From Branchiostoma floridae (lineage: Eukaryota; Chordata; Leptocardii; Amphioxiformes; Branchiostomatidae), in the NCBI RefSeq assembly GCF_000003815.2, contig NC_049981.1, positions 25,355,875 through 25,419,874 on the forward strand: 64,000 nucleotides of DNA, read 5' to 3'. The notes under the pieces are model-generated. The model made no database searches and was not told where the DNA came from. It was given only the letters and a program-made list of their open reading frames with translations. Positions 1 to 12,800 of the stretch are shown one piece after another (the first letter of the stretch is position 1; each line of letters begins with the position of its first letter). The position numbers and the translations under genes were made by a program.

Positions 1-1578
1 TGTTACAATCAGGTGACCAGTGCAATGTTGGAATGTACATTATATATATATATAAAAAACTATGAATGTGATAAACTGTAGTTAAAGTGTTTACCTAATG
101 TACAAATGAATCGTTAATATATTCATTAATGATTTGAAAGCAAGTTTAAAGAAGTTGTGTTTCAACAATGTCTGAACATCCAACTTACAATGATATCCTT
201 TAAAAACAATAACGCCAGGAATTTTCGAATAGCCAGACTACATTATCATTTGCCGCCCATCTGAATGACGGGTTCGCGATTCTATGTACACATTACCAGT
301 AATATATCAAAGGCCCCAAACTTCTAAACAAGTCTTGTCTCGACATGGTCTTAATCTATAACAATGTCCATATGTGTTTGCTAATGTCTCTGGGGCATTC
401 ACATATATACCTATACACACATAATGCATTTCGTTGTACATGCGTACTAAGAATCGTGAACCTCCTTACTATTCGTACGCTTATTGAGCGTCTACTGAAG
501 CCGTATACAGATGCCACAGGGTAGCTAATGTTGAACTATCATTTTCACATTGAACATGTATCGTTGAAGTTATGTGAACATTTGGAAGGAGGTACTTGGA
601 AATTGTTGTTGCTAGGACGTTAGTATTTTTATATCACAGTACGCAGCTATTTGACATGAAAGAGTATGTTGTTACGAATGGACACGATTGTACATTTTGG
701 GGACATTCTGCATGAGGCTGTTCATGTAATATGTACATGTCTTTTATTTATTGACGAGTCGAACGTGACTTTAAGAAGGTTCACATTGAACGATGGTAGC
801 TAAAAGTCTTATCTGTGAGTGTTTTGGAAAGCAAGAAAGACAAAATCTGTTTTCGTCTTCCAACTTGGAGAAGATAACAGTCACAGAAGAAAACAACGAG
901 TTGATCATGATGTCAATAAGATATTTATCTGTCTCTTTGTGCTAACATTGGATCCGACAGGAGTGTAGGATAGCATGTCACTGTAAAAGAAAGATCGGTG
1001 TGTGATAAATTGTAACGTAAGTAGTGCAAAATTTATTAGATACTATGTATGACCGATTAACACACTGGAGTTGTTCGTTTTTATTGTTACCGCCAGGAGA
1101 CGCTGTTTCCCTTTAATAACTGGTTGTGGACTTGTCAACAAAATGGGCAGGCACTAACTTTGATTGAAATCACATTTCATGTATAAAGTTTCATGACATT
1201 ATTTTGTACAGACAAGTACGATTTTGTTACCTGGTTGCATTTGAAATGAATCGCATGTGTAACTATACTGTTTCCAATACGTTTGAAAGATGAACTTTGC
1301 TCCAGTGCAAAAAATTCACGACTAAAATTTTCTGTTGACTGAATACTGCGTAACTGCAGTCTTTCTTAGGATAAAAAATGACTGAGACTGTGCCGACACT
1401 TAACCTGTGCCGACACTTAACCTTATACCGCCCGTCGCCTGTATCTGTTCATGGTTGAGGTCAGGTCAGCCAAAATTCTGTTCATGTTGCACCAATGCAT
1501 GTTGTTGTTTTATTACTTGTTCAATAGATACTCTAAGAAATAAGTGTCCTACGAACTACGTATTCTACATTTGTATGA
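1..1578. other. No gene recognised
   Basis: AT-rich sequence with short, frequently interrupted frames and no family similarity that I recognise. The only structure seen is a 17-bp unit repeated in tandem at 1388 and 1405 (core tgtgccgacacttaa). The stretch runs into the first assembly gap. Confidence 0.5.
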
Positions 1579-1678
1579 NNNNNNNNNNNNNNNNNNNNNN
1601 NNNNNNNNNNNNNNNNNNNNNNNNNNNNNNNNNNNNNNNNNNNNNNNNNNNNNNNNNNNNNNNNNNNNNNNNNNNNNN
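1579..1678. other. Assembly gap (100 N)
   Basis: Exactly 100 N, so probably a gap of conventional size. It hides the far end (one terminal inverted repeat) of the mariner copy that follows. Confidence 0.95.
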
Positions 1679-2204
1679 AATATGAACTTGGCACAGTTAT
1701 TAGTCTTTCTCTTCATAGGAATCACCCAGAGTTATGCATTTCTCCCATCGTTTGATGCAGCTCTGGACACCGATTTTGTAGGACACCCCAGGTTGGTCCT
1801 CCAACTGATGCCTCATCAATGGCACAAGAGGGACGACCAGGTCTGGGAGCTGTTTCCACAGACTTCCAGCCACGTTTGAATTCAGGATGCCAGCGTTTTA
1901 CAAGGTCATATGATGGGGCATCATCACCATAAGTTTCATTTATTTCATCAAAAGTCTTCTTTGGTGTGCGTCCTTTCAAATACAAAAACCGGATCACTGC
2001 GCGACACTCAACTGGTTCCATTTCACACCTGGTCCATTTCGCACCTGACTAAGTTCAAACACCAGTAAATCAGAAACCACAATTAGTTCAGAGCTGTCTT
2101 TTGCAACATAACCCATAGAGATATGAATTATTACACATACAAAATTTCATTTAGATCAGACAACTGGAAGTGGGTCAGGACCATTACTTATTGCACGCCC
2201 CTCG
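1679..2204 (-). mobile_element. Internally deleted mariner element, copy 1
   Basis: The right end is a mariner-type terminal inverted repeat, read inward on the minus strand as cgaggggcgtgcaataag and followed by tggtcctgaccca, next to a TA at 2205-2206. The other end falls in the N gap. The body matches the copy at 59295-59866 in inverted orientation. It keeps the N-terminal helix-turn-helix part of a mariner transposase but has no room for a catalytic DDD domain. It is therefore a non-autonomous derivative. Confidence 0.85.
1722..2021 (-). pseudogene. Mariner transposase N-terminal fragment (HTH only)
   Basis: An open frame of 99 residues starting MEPVECRAVIRFLYLKG. Near residues 45-65 it carries the mariner-type [16 protein letters not shown] segment, then APRPGRPS. 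This is the paired helix-turn-helix DNA-binding region of Tc1/mariner transposases. The frame then crosses a deletion junction and reaches a stop. No catalytic aspartates are present. The same junction occurs in the second copy, so the deletion predates the spread of this subfamily. Whether the fragment is expressed is unknown. Confidence 0.75.
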
Positions 2205-2516
2205 TATATCTACCTTTCAATTACACATGTACAACGAATGAAATACACAACTTTACACGAAGTTTTCTTTGCACGAAGTAACTTTAATCAAATTTGCGTC
2301 CTTTTACTAGTACCACTTTGAGTACTTTATAAAAAAAATGTGCAATAAAGGTCTTCATTCATTCATTCATTTTATAAATGATATATATCCCTTATACAGT
2401 ATACATATATTCAATTACATAACGAATGGATAGCACAACTACAATTTTCTTTGCACGAAATAACTTACTAGTATCTTTCCTTCGAATTTACGTCTTGTAG
2501 TTGCGTACCTTAGACT

Positions 2517-3040
2517 CTCGGCACTGGGAGATTCCAGTGCTGGATTAGGACGTAAGCACTGGTTAGCACATCGTTCCAGTCCTTAAAAGACGTCAGTACT
2601 CGTTTTCCAGTGCTGAAGATTTCATAGCACTGGTTTGGTTTTCCAGTGCTGAAGTGTCCCCGAGCACTGGTAAATCCAGTGCGGAAGGCGAGGTTTTTGT
2701 ATATCAGCACTCGGTTCCAGTGCTGACGGCAGTTTCAGCACTGGGTAACCAGTGCTGAATGACCTTTGACCTGACCCGGCCCCGATATCCCCGGATTTCA
2801 GCACTGGTGACCGAGTGCTGGCGGCAGTTCAGCACTGGAAAACGAGTGCTGACAGAAGTTCAGCACTGGAAAACGAGTGCTAAAAGAAATTCAGCACTGG
2901 AAAACCAGTGCTGAGGGAGTTTCAGCACTCGAACAAGGCCGATCAGCACTGGAAAACGAGTGCTGAAAGAATTTCAGCACTGGAAAACCAGTGCTGAGGC
3001 CGTTCAGACAATTGATTCAGCACTGGAACACCAGTGCGGA
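2517..3040. repeat. Array of about 15 short palindromes
   Basis: A tandem series of hairpin-forming units with the core cagcactgg-(3 to 8 nt)-ccagtgctg, spaced about 30-38 bp apart (for example 2594, 2627, 2736, 2799, 2830, 2861, 2891, 2943, 2973, 3017). In several units the right arm reads cgagtgctg, giving one mismatch. Spacers are not unique, so this is not a CRISPR array. A longer spacer segment (ggaaggcgaggtttt) occurs twice, near 2682 and 3038. A perfect DR1 nuclear-receptor half-site pair (tgaccttTgacct type) lies at 2760-2772. No coding sense is seen. Confidence 0.85.
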
Positions 3041-6000
3041 AGGCGAGGTTTTCGTAGACTTGCGATCAGGGCATAACAATGCATGACAGAAATACCGAAA
3101 GACGACAGAAAATTGCTCAGTGGAATATGGTGAAAGTCAAAAAATTTTACACCAATCACGTAAAATTGTAAACCCCAAGAGCCTAATTTGACAAACTTCA
3201 AAACCAGAAGTGCAATATTAAAAACAATTTTTTCTGTTCACTTCGAGTGACCTAAAGCAAGCATAGACAGAAATTGTAAGTCATTCTCATGTTGTGTGTT
3301 CAAGCTTCCGTGTAAAATATACGATAGCACCTTTCCTTTAATATTTCTTCCCAGCTTGATTAAATAAAAGATAATGACTGGCGCCGATTTAGCCTAATAC
3401 ATAAATCACGGTTCACCGGGCCGGAGAAACTAAGTAGATCTAATATTACGTGCGTAGTTAGTTTTCTTATAAAGTTCCTTTTATATATCCCAACCAGTTA
3501 ACGGAACACCTGTATCGAACGTTTTCGCGTCACAGGTATGACATACAAAAATCTGATCACACGGCCCCAAGGAAGGGGCCGGAGGAGACAGTTACGATTT
3601 TGACAGTTATTCACACCAACTCGCACAGAGATGTGCGAGACATGCATGCATAAAACAAAGCTATCAAGAGACCTTGGACAGTCGAGTATGGTTCATTTCT
3701 AAGTAAAAAGTCCACACAACATTGTAGACCAACGGCCAAATAATTTATTGTGACAATTGATATCTGTAAAAAGAACACTTTTTCCTACAGAAAGTTTTTT
3801 CTCCTCATTTTTCTCCCTCTAATACACTAGATTTTCTGTTCTACAACATACCTACTTCTGTCTCTACCCTTTTCACCACCACTTTGGACTCTGGAATCAC
3901 AAAAATCAGGACAGTTCTGTATGCAAATCATCTACAAATCACTCTAAAGTTCAACAGACTCTCCTCCTCTGGCATTTACAGCAATCTGGAATGGATGACC
4001 TAAAATGGTCACGTACACTTCTGTGTCAGGAAGAATTGTTGTTCATACATTACCATGAGAACATCTACAAATGGTTTGTGAATGATGAAAACCATTGATG
4101 AAAGATTCATTCCTGAATGGCATGTAACAATGTGGCTATTCCATATCAATCTGAACATCAATAAAATCATGCATGTGTAACAAATGGAATAACAATGTAC
4201 ATAATCCAAATTCCATGCATGTTTGGTGGTGAACATACAGACAAATTGTACATGATATTTGGTTCACGTTAACAGACCATAATAAACCATGCATGGGGGA
4301 ACCATAACATTAACAAGAACATATCCAATCTTGAAGTACACAACTTTTTGTGATATCTACTTTTCAGAGATGATTCTGCTGATTCAGCAGAAGGTCTTTT
4401 TCACCTTCTGGTGTTTATGTACAACTTATGAAGTGTCAATGAAGTTGAATGAAGCCACACTGAATGACAGGCACGGGTCTAACCAAGAGTTCTCTGGTTT
4501 CTGTTGTTGGTAGAAGAATATCTCTATGTACAAAATCAACAATACCAAAGTATAAGTCAAGTTCACTCTTGGGTATACAAGTCAAGACATCATCAAATGT
4601 GACACAAGTGTTACTTGTACCAACAACAAAGTGTGATACTTGAAAGTGGGGTTGTTTATAGTATTCTAGGTGCCACCTAGTGGCAGGCAACTTTTATCAA
4701 AGCATTGCTCAAGCCACAAGAGACAAACAGTAACAAAGACATAGACGATGTTTTGTCCATATGTGCCATTTGTGCCAATGGTGGGGGACAGTTTGGACAT
4801 GAAAGGCAATGTGGCGATGCATAGAACATGAGTTAAGCTGGAAAAACAAAGTGGAAGCCGAAACAAAGAAGAAAAAAAATCAGTAGTATCTGTACTACTT
4901 TACGTGTTAGATCCAGTCTACACTACTGGATGCGCACACTTCAGAGCCACTTGAACACAACCTTTCAGGTACAGACGAATAGACTGTAAATTTGTCTAAG
5001 CACTAAAAATTTCTTTATGCAAGTTTGTACCAAGTAAAAATGGAGGAATGATGCAATGAAATGGGTACTTGAGAATGAGAAGAGGGACAGTATGAAGACG
5101 GTGCACATTTCAGAACCTTGCATTCCTTTCTCAACCTCAGGAACAAACATGGAAGTCAACATGTATATCTGCATCGCTACGTCTACTGCAAAACACGGGC
5201 CAAGTCTAGATCATGCAGAACATGCTATTCTAACATCACATGCACAGGACTCTACACTAACAACTCACACACACAGCCAACACTCACTGTCAACAGTACA
5301 CCGATAGAAAAATTCTTTTTTTTACATCAAGTCACACTTTTTTTTCGCCTTCACCCATTGGAAAACTTAGGTTGTATCTGTGTAATTCAGTTCAGTGTGT
5401 TTCTCTCTTAACGCTATACCAACGATCTCTTAATGTCAACTAGGGTGATTATTGTGCAAATTTAGTCACACGGGAAAGTGGCGCCTTGTAACTTGTCTCC
5501 CCTTCCTGATCTTTTTTTATATTTTCCTGAGTAAAGTTGGTACAATGGTGCCACCTTGCAGTTTGACCAAGATCTGCATAACACATAACAATTAACCACA
5601 TCTCACAGCTCAATGTTTCAATGGATTCCACTGCAAAGGTCATATTTATACATTTAAATGACCTTTCAGTTCTGATGTTTTACTATCTTACAGCCCATTT
5701 TAAGAATGGACTCCTCTTACAGTAATTAATTTCAGTGATACTGAATCATAATGAAACAGAGAGAACCATCAACAAAAAAGGATCCTGACATTATACAGGA
5801 TACTGTAGGTATACCTTTCATACATTGAACTCTTAGTGTTGTCCTATGACTTAGTAGATCAACTAATACATTGGGCTTTCAAATATCCAATGGTGAATAA
5901 TTCCAACAAAGGCTTTTGTTCATAACAGCCACATACAACATTAACACATGACCAAGGCATCTTTTTAAGCCAAAGATCAAAAGAAAACAAAAATTCAGCT

Positions 6001-6808
6001 TCAAGCTGGCATCAGTGAAACAGTTAAACTTGGGTACATAATAGTTTTTTTGCAACACAACCCAGTAATTTTCTCTTTCAATGTTTCATCATCTGGACTA
6101 CATGTATATGAACTTTCTCCTTGTCGTGTTGTGATGTAATCTATACCTATAACAAGGATGCTCTCGAGAACGCACAAAGAGGTAAGGAGCAGTATCCTTC
6201 AGTCCCAGAAGACATCCCTGTTCTGATAATTTACATCACAATAAATTGAACGTTCATATCACACTAGTAAAGATAGCAGAGCAGCAGTTGAAACTTTGGC
6301 TGAAACAAAGAGGTGGAAACAAATGCATGTACAAGGCTGGGTAACAAAGAAACCATGATGATCTACCAACCTGATGAAACGTTCAACGTGTGATTATCTA
6401 ACCTCACAAACTGTTAAGGGTTCATTCTAAAACCCGGGACTTCACTGGTATGAACAGTGATAGCAAATGGGCTTAACTAATAATAATGTACAAAATGTAT
6501 AAATTGTAGGTATATCTTAGAAACATTCCTCACAAGCAGATACAAGCAAATAAAGAAATTCATCATTAATTGAAATCACAGAACAATGAAAATTAATAAT
6601 GTACATTTATGTCTAGACATTTATGTACAGAGCAGTGCCAACATAATGCCTGTGTAAATCAGGACTGCTGATAACATTTCAGTGGAAGAAATGGGAGAAT
6701 TTACACAATCAAAAGACACATTGTAATGAGAACAGTCACCCCCACAATCAAAGTGAGCCAGACCAGTAGGTGCTGGACAAAACCACTTGCCCAGAGGGGT
6801 GGGCAGCC
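3041..6808 (-). other. Probable long ZSWIM8 3' UTR; no other gene seen
   Basis: About 3.8 kb directly downstream of the ZSWIM8 stop. No convincing coding frame on either strand and no terminal repeats noticed. A minus-strand AATAAA (plus tttatt at 3744-3749) is the best poly(A) signal candidate I found before the palindromic array, which would give a 3' UTR of about 3 kb. RNA evidence would be needed to fix the end. Confidence 0.4.
3744..3749 (-). terminator. Candidate poly(A) signal of ZSWIM8
   Basis: The plus-strand tttatt reads AATAAA on the minus strand. It is downstream of the ZSWIM8 stop at 6809 with no gene between. Canonical hexamers occur often by chance in AT-rich DNA, so this is tentative. 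Confidence 0.35.
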
Positions 6809-9800
6809 TTACATATTCCCGGCAGCCAGGCCTGCGACTATTCTCTGCCAAAGCTCCCGCTTGCAGGACTTGGAGCGGCGCAGGCTCTGCAGGAGTTCGT
6901 TGAACTGCACCATCCCGCCGGGGGTCATGCAGAACGCCCCGCGCGCTGTCCGCACGATCCCCACAAACTCGTCGTAGTCCGTCGGTGTGATATGGAATAG
7001 CTTCTGATGCAGACACTGGAGAGGAAGGACATACCATCATGTTATATCATACAGTGCTTCCCTGCTGTCCCAACACCATAACCAGTTCAAATGGCTACAT
7101 GTAACTTAGCAGGTTGAAGGTTAAGGTGGTTAATTTTGAATACAAATCGAATTTGTAGGTTCGCAGATCTAAAATAGATATCCTTAACTGGAAAAACAAC
7201 CTGAAAACTGAGCCCAGAGAAACTTTTGCACAATGAGACTAAGGATGGGTGATTGCAGGTTGTTGCTCTAAGCTTTGCCCTTAAACCTCTGCCTTAACTC
7301 TAACCTATGACCCTTACCTGTCTGTACATCTGGAGACATTTCTGCACGATGGGGCTGAGGATAGGAGAGTGCAAGTTGTTGCTCTAACCTTTGACCCATA
7401 ACCTCTGCCTTAACTCTAACCTATGACCCTTACCTGTCTGTACATCTGGAGACACTTTTGCACAATGGGGCTGAGGATGGGTGATTGCAGGTTGTTGCTC
7501 TAACCTTTGACCCATAACCTCTGCCTTAACTCTAACCCATGACCCTTACCTGTCTGTACATCTGGAGACACTTCTGCACGATGGGGCTGAGGATGGGAGA
7601 GCGCAGGTTGTTAGCCACCTGGGAGTGGTTGGTGCGCGACATGAAGTGTGCTGCCTCTATGGCAATGTCCTGAAGCACGAACGGGTTGAAGATCCCGTTG
7701 ACGGCGCTGACACAGAACTGCTGCAGGTACGTTTGTCCTGGAGGTTGGCACAGAGAAAAAAAGGTTACTTCACCAGACATTGTGTAAACGAAAAATGATA
7801 GTCCTTCCAATAGTGCAAACTAAATGTCATTTTGCCTTGTCTGAGCCAGAATTGCAAATAATGTTTATGGCAGATAAAACTTACTGGCAAAAAATAAGGG
7901 AAAAGGCAGTACTACAGAAAAGTGTTATAAGATTAATTTGAAATATCACAAAGAGGGCAGAAAACTCTTTGATTGTTTCTGTACCTAGCTTCATGGCCAG
8001 CCCTAATAGCCACTTCACGCTGTCCCCGTATGGCGGATTTCGGGCAAACTTGGTGTTAGGTCGGTCGTCGTGTGCTCTTCTAGCTAGCATCTCCATGGCC
8101 AGCATCCCCACGCGGTACGCCGAGTGGAGGTAGTATGTCCCCTGGGCGTTAGGAGGGGGCAGGGGCTGGAGCGCTACAGGGGGGGAAGTGGAGGAGGGGG
8201 GAGGGGGTGTGGCAAGGGGTTGGGGTGGTTGTGCTGCGACCAGAGGGGGGACGGTGTAGGTGATGACGGCGGGGGGTCGGGTGTGGATGTGGTGGGTGGT
8301 GTAGATGGGGAGGGACTGTGGGGGGAGGGTGCTGCGGTAGGAGGGTCGGGTGGTCGCAGGCATGGTGTTTATACTTGTGGGTGCCATGGTGCCGGTGGAG
8401 TAGGTCACCATGGGGAAACGTGGGAATGTGTACTGGTAGTAACCCGGGTGGGGCGGCATGGGGTGGGCTGGGTCGTAGATCTGGGTCTGTGGGATGGGGT
8501 GGGGCTGTGGGTTGAGGGAGGTGGGGTTCAAGGGGCTCGACGTGGCACAGGTTGGGGGGACGGCGTGATGGGGGATGTACTCGTAGATCTGTGGGTAGGG
8601 GTGGATGTGGTTGGGTGGAGGAGGCGGGTGGAAGGGGTAGGGATGGGGTTCGAGGGGTGCGACCACACCGTTGGCCTGGACGGTGCTGTAGGGGATGATT
8701 TCGACGGTGGGTGCGGGGACGTCCGGAGGGGTGCGGGAGGCCTCCGTGTCCGAAGACGCTTGCTCCACACTAGGGTTCTGGGGGTTGTTACGGTTGGACC
8801 CGGTGTTGAGCGACTTCTCGTACAGCCAGAACCACTGACGGGCAACCTCAAACAGCACCTGGGGAACACAACAAAAACAAGAGGTGGAACATCTCAAATA
8901 TCCATTGAATCTCCCATGACATTTTTATTGTGGTTCATTAGTTGTCCAAGTAAGGTTTTGATTAAGATTACATGACTTTGTAGTTGCATCCACTCTTCAA
9001 CTGCTCTCACTCTGAATGTGACTAACAGGTGACAAAAAGAGTACCTACTGTAACTTGTAAGTCATGTCTGATTAAGAACTATTTCTACCAACTCTGAACT
9101 GTATTTATGCCACTCCAGCAAGTCTGACCTCTCAATTCATGGTAATCAAGTGTAATAATCATCTACAATCAGTTAATTCTATGGAAAAATGGATATCCAA
9201 GCATACAAATAAACAAACAAACAAACCTCTGCGGGCACGCCTCCTCCCTTAGCCGCCCGCTCCACAGCGAGACATCCCTTCTCCAGCATCTCAAAGTTCA
9301 TCTCCTTACACTGCACCAGCGCCCGCTGGATCTCGTTGGGGTTCAGGGCGTGTGCATGGGGCAGGACAGACAGGGCCAGCTGGGCTGCAGCCTGCAAATT
9401 ACAGCACAATTTATAGTTGTGTACGTTATTCATTATCATCATCGGTCGACGTGATCACACATGTTTACACACAAAGGGGTTATACCACCCCTTACAGGGT
9501 GACATACCCTTTCGCTGGCTAATTACAAGACGGGGATACGCCAGGTCTCCCGTCCAGGTGAATGATGTAAATCACCATCTGGCTGATACGAGACACAGGT
9601 TCGCCAGGCCTCTATCCGGGTGATTTGAAGTGAATCACCAACTCCAGACGGAAGGATTTGTACCATAGCACACTGCACCATCGCACCTGTGGGGGTTCTT
9701 TAATGTACAAGGGGTGTGGCTCTCCCCATACACTGGACCTCCATTTAACGTCCTATCCGAGGGACGGCCCTCGGTAACGTTATTACAGTATTTCTACCTG

Positions 9801-12800
9801 ATTTTTTCTTTTTTGGTGGAGTTATCAAATATTATGTTAACAAAAGTCTCATCAGGTGGTGTATAGGGCCCATGCGTGTTTCAAAAGCCCTTGGGCCACA
9901 CAACTTTGTGCAGTCACTACAGCAGGAGGCTAGTGCCATACAGCTAGTACATCTGTAGTAACATCATGACCCACCATGTTCTTCTGACCTACTCCAAAAC
10001 ATAGTTGGAAGTTGATCCTCAAGGTTCCTATAAGTCTTTAATCTTTGAAAATTTATGTCGGGAAAGTCTTACTCTGCTTGAACGAGATCAGAGAAGCGAA
10101 CTGAAGCTAATATAGGATGGATACTAGGCGACTCCCAATCCAGTGCTGATCTTGGTTGGGAGTGAATGATGATGACTACCCTACCCACCTGGACCATGTT
10201 GTGGTCGCGAGCACGTGAGGCGCGGTCAGCGAGCGAGGCGACCTCGGGCGGAGTGAGATGCCCCTCCCACTGTTCCACCAACAGGCTGATGGCAGCACTA
10301 CCGATCTCCATGGCTTGTCCTACAAGATACAGGTAAGACGTAAGAATGACTGTCAGCAAAAGTGTGTTGTTTTTTTTTCATTTTCTTTTTCATTAATTAG
10401 TTTGGCTAAACCTGACTACCCTGTGGCTATCACAAAGGGTCATCCCTGCTGACAAAAACAGGTGGTTAACGATCCAGGTTTGACTACATTAAGAAGACCA
10501 CTGTATGCCACTTGCACTCAGCAGCACGTACCTGTGATCCAGGAGACATGTGAGGAGTAGGTTCTGGACAGCCAGTTTGGGGAGACACAGTTGTGGAGAC
10601 CCAGGGCGTACAGGCCGATCTCAAACGCACACATGTGGAGCGCACGGTGGGGGCCCTAGGGACAGGAGGACAAAATAAGATCAATTTAAAATACTGCTTT
10701 ACTAGAATTACGTGGCTTTTTTTCTTTATTCTTTTTGAGAAAGAAAACAAAAAGGATTTTTAATGATCCTTATTTTAACAAATTTTTACCTGCAAAACTA
10801 CATGTACATGCTTCCCTCTTCTATTTTGGAATATCTATTCATTATAAAATGCAAATCTTTATAAACACTACTATTCAAATTACTAAATTGTCAAATTTCA
10901 TTAAGGAGTTCCCTTCCAAAAGGGTTCAACATATCTTAAAACTTCAATGCCCCAATTAGGCTCAAGCACATCTTTTCCCTAGCCCAAAAATTTCAAAACA
11001 TTGCACAGATTTCCATTGCTGTTTCAAAGAAAGATGACATGATTAAAAAACACAAAAATATTAGCAGATTTGCAATCACCTACAAGATCAGTAACTAAAC
11101 ATGGCCCAAGCACACAACAACATTCACCAGCTCCATCACATTTCCCCTGCCCTGTAGCATTGGGCCAATGGACTTGTCAGACTCTGTATATACCTGCTGT
11201 CCGGAGGAGGCTGACGGCTGTGTGAAGAGCGACGTGCTGCTGTTTCCCCCGGCCTTCGTCAGCACGGTCTTGGCCAGCTCAAACATGTAGTGTGCCGAGG
11301 CCTCGCTGGGATGGTTGGGGATGGTCGGCACCGCTGTCTCGTGGCGGCCTTTCTTACCCCTTCTGATGGCACTGTATAAATGGAGGAAACAAGTATGACA
11401 AGTAAATCTTATTTCTAACCATAACGATTCAATTAGTGTGCAAAAGGCCTTGATACATTAGATCATATCACATTTAGATCTTAGGACTGTATTGTCAAGG
11501 GTATACATTATCAAACTCCTCACAATGATATACTCAACATCATCGTATTTTCTAAAATTTGAGTATCAATGGAAGTTGTAGAAGACATAGAAGTCTCTGT
11601 ACTTTCGTTGTGTCACTGAATTTTACATGATTAATCACTTTTTGTTTTTTAACCTCAACTAAATACAGTATCTTAATAACTTACGGAAAAATCAATGCAA
11701 CTTAAACTTCCAAGGTTATTGGAGAAATTACACTTCTGCAGATTACAAAAACTGCTAATATATAGGAGGGTGATAAATTCTTTTTGCCAACAGAAATAAT
11801 TAGCAGAAGTGAAAACTCCTCTCAATTGTAAACCTTTACAACAAGAAGAATAGAAAGAAATATGTGAAGGAAACACACATACATGCTGGGTAGTACATAC
11901 ATCTCTATGGGCGGCATCTTGGGCCTGGCCCCCACCCCTCGGTCCCCTGAGCTGCTGGAGGCTACAGAGTCGCTGGACTTGCCGCTGGTGGAGCCACTGT
12001 CGCTCCCCGGGCTGGCATGCTTCCCCCACCCCCCTAGGGAGTGATGCCCCAGGGTGGGGGAGGTGTCGCTTAGCTCGGTGGTCTCAGGGGTGCTTGTCTC
12101 GCGGCCTGGAAGAGCTGTAGAGGGGGAAAAGGTTTCCCTATTAATTCTGATTGGCGGTCTGTTGGTTCTGACAGTGGTTAAAATGTTAGTAAATTCTCCT
12201 CCGATTTCCCTTGAAAGATAATAAATTTAGCAGTGATGTGGACTATGATTATCAGGAAGTTCCACAGAGAAGACATCCTAATCCATATTTAAGTTAAACA
12301 CACAGGCCTAGTTAATTCACTCCAAAATTACACTAACCTGCAGTTCTAAACGCTCCACTAGGTGGTGTCGCAGCAGGACCAACAGCAGCTGCAGTTGTCC
12401 CCTCCAATGGCTCGGCTGTCACCCCCTGTACCCCATTGGTTTGGACCGCTCCAGCCCCAGGCTGTTTGGGGCTAGTCGTCCTTTGCTCCCTAACTGCTGC
12501 CTGCTGGGACTCCGGCAATGGTTTGGGGGATGCAGAGGACACCTCCTTCTTCTTTGGTATATCAGGCTCCTGTAGAAAGAAAATCAGGCCATTAAGACCA
12601 TTTGAATAACTGGAAAAAAAAATGAAAATATACAGAGAGAATTTCATCTGTGTTTGTAAATGACATTATGAATAAAGATGCCAGTTTCTGTCATCATTCA
12701 TAATGAGAAAATGAGCCGTATAGTAAAAAGGACATAATCTAACCAGGGCAGCTGATTGGCTGGGTGGTCTTGATCCTGGTTGGCTGGAGGGACGAGAGCC

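Noticed and set aside
2517-3040. CRISPR-like array
   Set aside because: Repeats are themselves palindromes with short variable loops, spacers are not unique, and the genome is animal. A foldback satellite explains it better.
8124-8975. 283-residue plus-strand frame
   Set aside because: It is the antisense of ZSWIM8 exon 22. Its Gly/Val-rich composition is the shadow of a proline-rich coding strand.
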